Shown here piece by piece: positions 13,094 through 13,726 of a DNA stretch of 13,726 bases. The stretch is from assembly GCA_937876275.1 (NCBI GenBank), contig CALFIA010000176.1, positions 1-13,726 of the forward strand, in the 5' to 3' direction. The notes beneath the pieces are model-generated. The model had not been told where the DNA came from and searched no databases. It was given only the letters and a program-made list of their open reading frames with translations. This DNA is from an uncultured Actinomycetes bacterium. GTDB taxonomy: Bacteria > Actinomycetota > Actinomycetes > S36-B12. A program made the position numbers and the translations under genes. Position 1 is the stretch's first letter. Each line of letters opens with the position of its first letter.

Positions 13094-13126
13094 ACTGAAA
13101 CCCATGTAAATAAAGGGGTTTTCAGT
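13094..13126 (+). terminator. Hairpin after the BKACE operon, possible terminator
   Basis: ACTGAAACCC (13094-13103) pairs with GGGGTTTTCAGT (13115-13126), giving a 10-bp stem with a one-base bulge and a loop of about 12 nt. It begins 2 nt after the stop codon. No T-run follows, so it is a terminator of the tailless kind at best, or an RNA-stability or protein-binding element. Confidence 0.5.
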
Positions 13127-13134
13127 GCTTAGCG

Positions 13135-13163
13135 TTACGAAAATGGAACGAAAAAAATTGAAT
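13135..13163 (+). promoter_or_regulatory. Weak candidate promoter of the substrate-binding protein gene
   Basis: TTACGA (13135-13140) and TTGAAT (13158-13163) are 17 nt apart in an AT-rich stretch, which would leave a leader of about 70 nt before the GTG. Other placements are possible. The rest of 13127-13239 holds no gene that I can see. Confidence 0.25.
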
Positions 13164-13225
13164 ATTCGGATCGATTCCAGTCGGTTCCCTGGTTAACTGA
13201 TCAACAAGGCACGTGTCCAATACCT

Positions 13226-13231
13226 AAGGAG
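13226..13231 (+). promoter_or_regulatory. Strong ribosome binding site deciding the GTG start at 13240
   Basis: AAGGAG lies 8 nt before GTG 13240, which is directly followed by codons for a typical signal peptide. Confidence 0.7.
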
Positions 13232-13239
13232 AAACTCGC

Positions 13240-13726
13240 GTGAAGAAGAACCTCAACCGGGCGGTATGTGCTGGTGCAGCACTCGCTCTCGTCGGCACAA
13301 CCGTCGTCGTTGGTGCGAATGCGGCCAGCGCAGCACCGAAGCAGACCATCGGCTTCTCGCCGATCGCTCTCGCGATTCCCGCTCTGAAGGGACTCTCCGA
13401 GGGTGTCAAGGCCGTCGGTGGCGGCATGGGCTACAACACCGTGATCCTCGATCCCAACTTCGATCCGATCAAGCAGGCTCAGCAGCTCACCCAGGTGATC
13501 AACTCCGGCAAGATCAATGCCGGCTGGGTCATCTCGATCAAGCCGCCGGCAATCTCCAAGGTCGCCAAGCTCGCCCAGGCCAAGAAGGTTCCGCTGGTGC
13601 TCAATGGCGTTCCTGCCGACTACGGCTTCAGCGGCCCGCAGAAGGGCCTCTCCTTCGCCCGTATCGACTACGGCAAGGTCGGCGCAGCCATGGGTGCCAC
13701 GGCAGGCCAGTGCATCAACGAGAAGC
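13240..13726 (+). CDS. Secreted type I (sugar-type) substrate-binding protein, 5' part (cut by window edge)
   Basis: The frame from GTG 13240 stays open to the window end, giving 162 residues. It begins with a Sec signal peptide: basic KKNLNR, hydrophobic AGAALALVGTTVVVGANA, and a likely cleavage site ASA|APK after residue 31. There is no lipobox before cleavage. The mature part (QTIGFSPIALAIPALKGLSEGVKAVG, then DPNFDPIKQAQQLTQVINSGKINAGWVISIKP, each as one strand-helix unit) matches the RbsB-like Peripla_BP fold of ABC importers. The gene has its own ribosome site, a 147-bp gap after the operon and C/G-ending codons suggesting strong expression. ABC permease and ATPase genes would be expected to the right. 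The ligand is unknown; it may be the operon's substrate. Confidence 0.85.
   Translation, partial: MKKNLNRAVCAGAALALVGTTVVVGANAASAAPKQTIGFSPIALAIPALKGLSEGVKAVGGGMGYNTVILDPNFDPIKQAQQLTQVINSGKINAGWVISIKPPAISKVAKLAQAKKVPLVLNGVPADYGFSGPQKGLSFARIDYGKVGAAMGATAGQCINEK

Noticed and set aside
1..13726. CRISPR arrays, insertion sequences, tRNA or rRNA genes, prophage or toxin-antitoxin genes
   Set aside because: Looked for and not seen; nearly all of the window is accounted for by metabolic genes, one regulator and transport genes.

Overview
The window is a dense, high-GC (roughly 60 % by eye) stretch of an aromatic-catabolism island. It probably comes from an actinobacterium. The support for this is an F420-type (LLM-fold) oxidoreductase, an IclR regulator beside the pca genes, frequent GTG starts, -10 boxes of TAnnnT type, and several genes whose start codon lies only 7-9 nt after a plausible -10 box (leaderless mRNAs). 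I cannot name a species.

Layout. (1) 1-285, minus: 5' end of a FAD-dependent monooxygenase that runs off the left edge, divergent from a VOC/glyoxalase-fold protein (315-851). (2) 854-3774, minus: an IclR regulator, then pobA (4-hydroxybenzoate 3-monooxygenase), then an F420/LLM oxidoreductase overlapping pobA by ATGA. (3) 3837-8549, plus: pcaH-pcaG-pcaB-pcaD-pcaC and a Bcr/CflA-type MFS transporter, all overlapping or nearly touching. PobA makes protocatechuate from 4-hydroxybenzoate; PcaHG opens the ring; PcaB, PcaC and PcaD carry the product to beta-ketoadipate. The last steps (pcaIJ, pcaF) are not in the window. (4) 8617-13092, plus: a six-gene, tightly packed operon not explained by the textbook beta-ketoadipate pathway: SDR, 3-hydroxyacyl-CoA-dehydrogenase-family protein, cyclase-family metal hydrolase, small cupin, BKACE (beta-keto acid cleavage enzyme), and a second SDR with His in place of the catalytic Tyr. 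(5) 13093-13239: AT-rich gap with a hairpin just after the operon. (6) 13240-end: 5' part of a secreted, sugar-type (type I) substrate-binding protein, cut by the right edge.

The main observation is regulatory. A 15-bp palindrome, TTCC-N7-GGAA, occurs in two identical copies, one before pobA and one between the IclR gene and pcaH. A looser relative, TCCC-N7-GGGA, lies before the six-gene operon. In all three cases the start codon begins 44-45 nt after the palindrome, with -35 and -10 positions 17 nt apart and a start codon 7-9 nt after the -10. This suggests one IclR-controlled regulon joining pobA, pcaHGBDC and perhaps the uncharacterised BKACE operon. It raises the hypothesis that the BKACE operon degrades a beta-hydroxy or beta-keto acid, possibly aromatic, that feeds or accompanies the protocatechuate route. 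The substrate is unknown.
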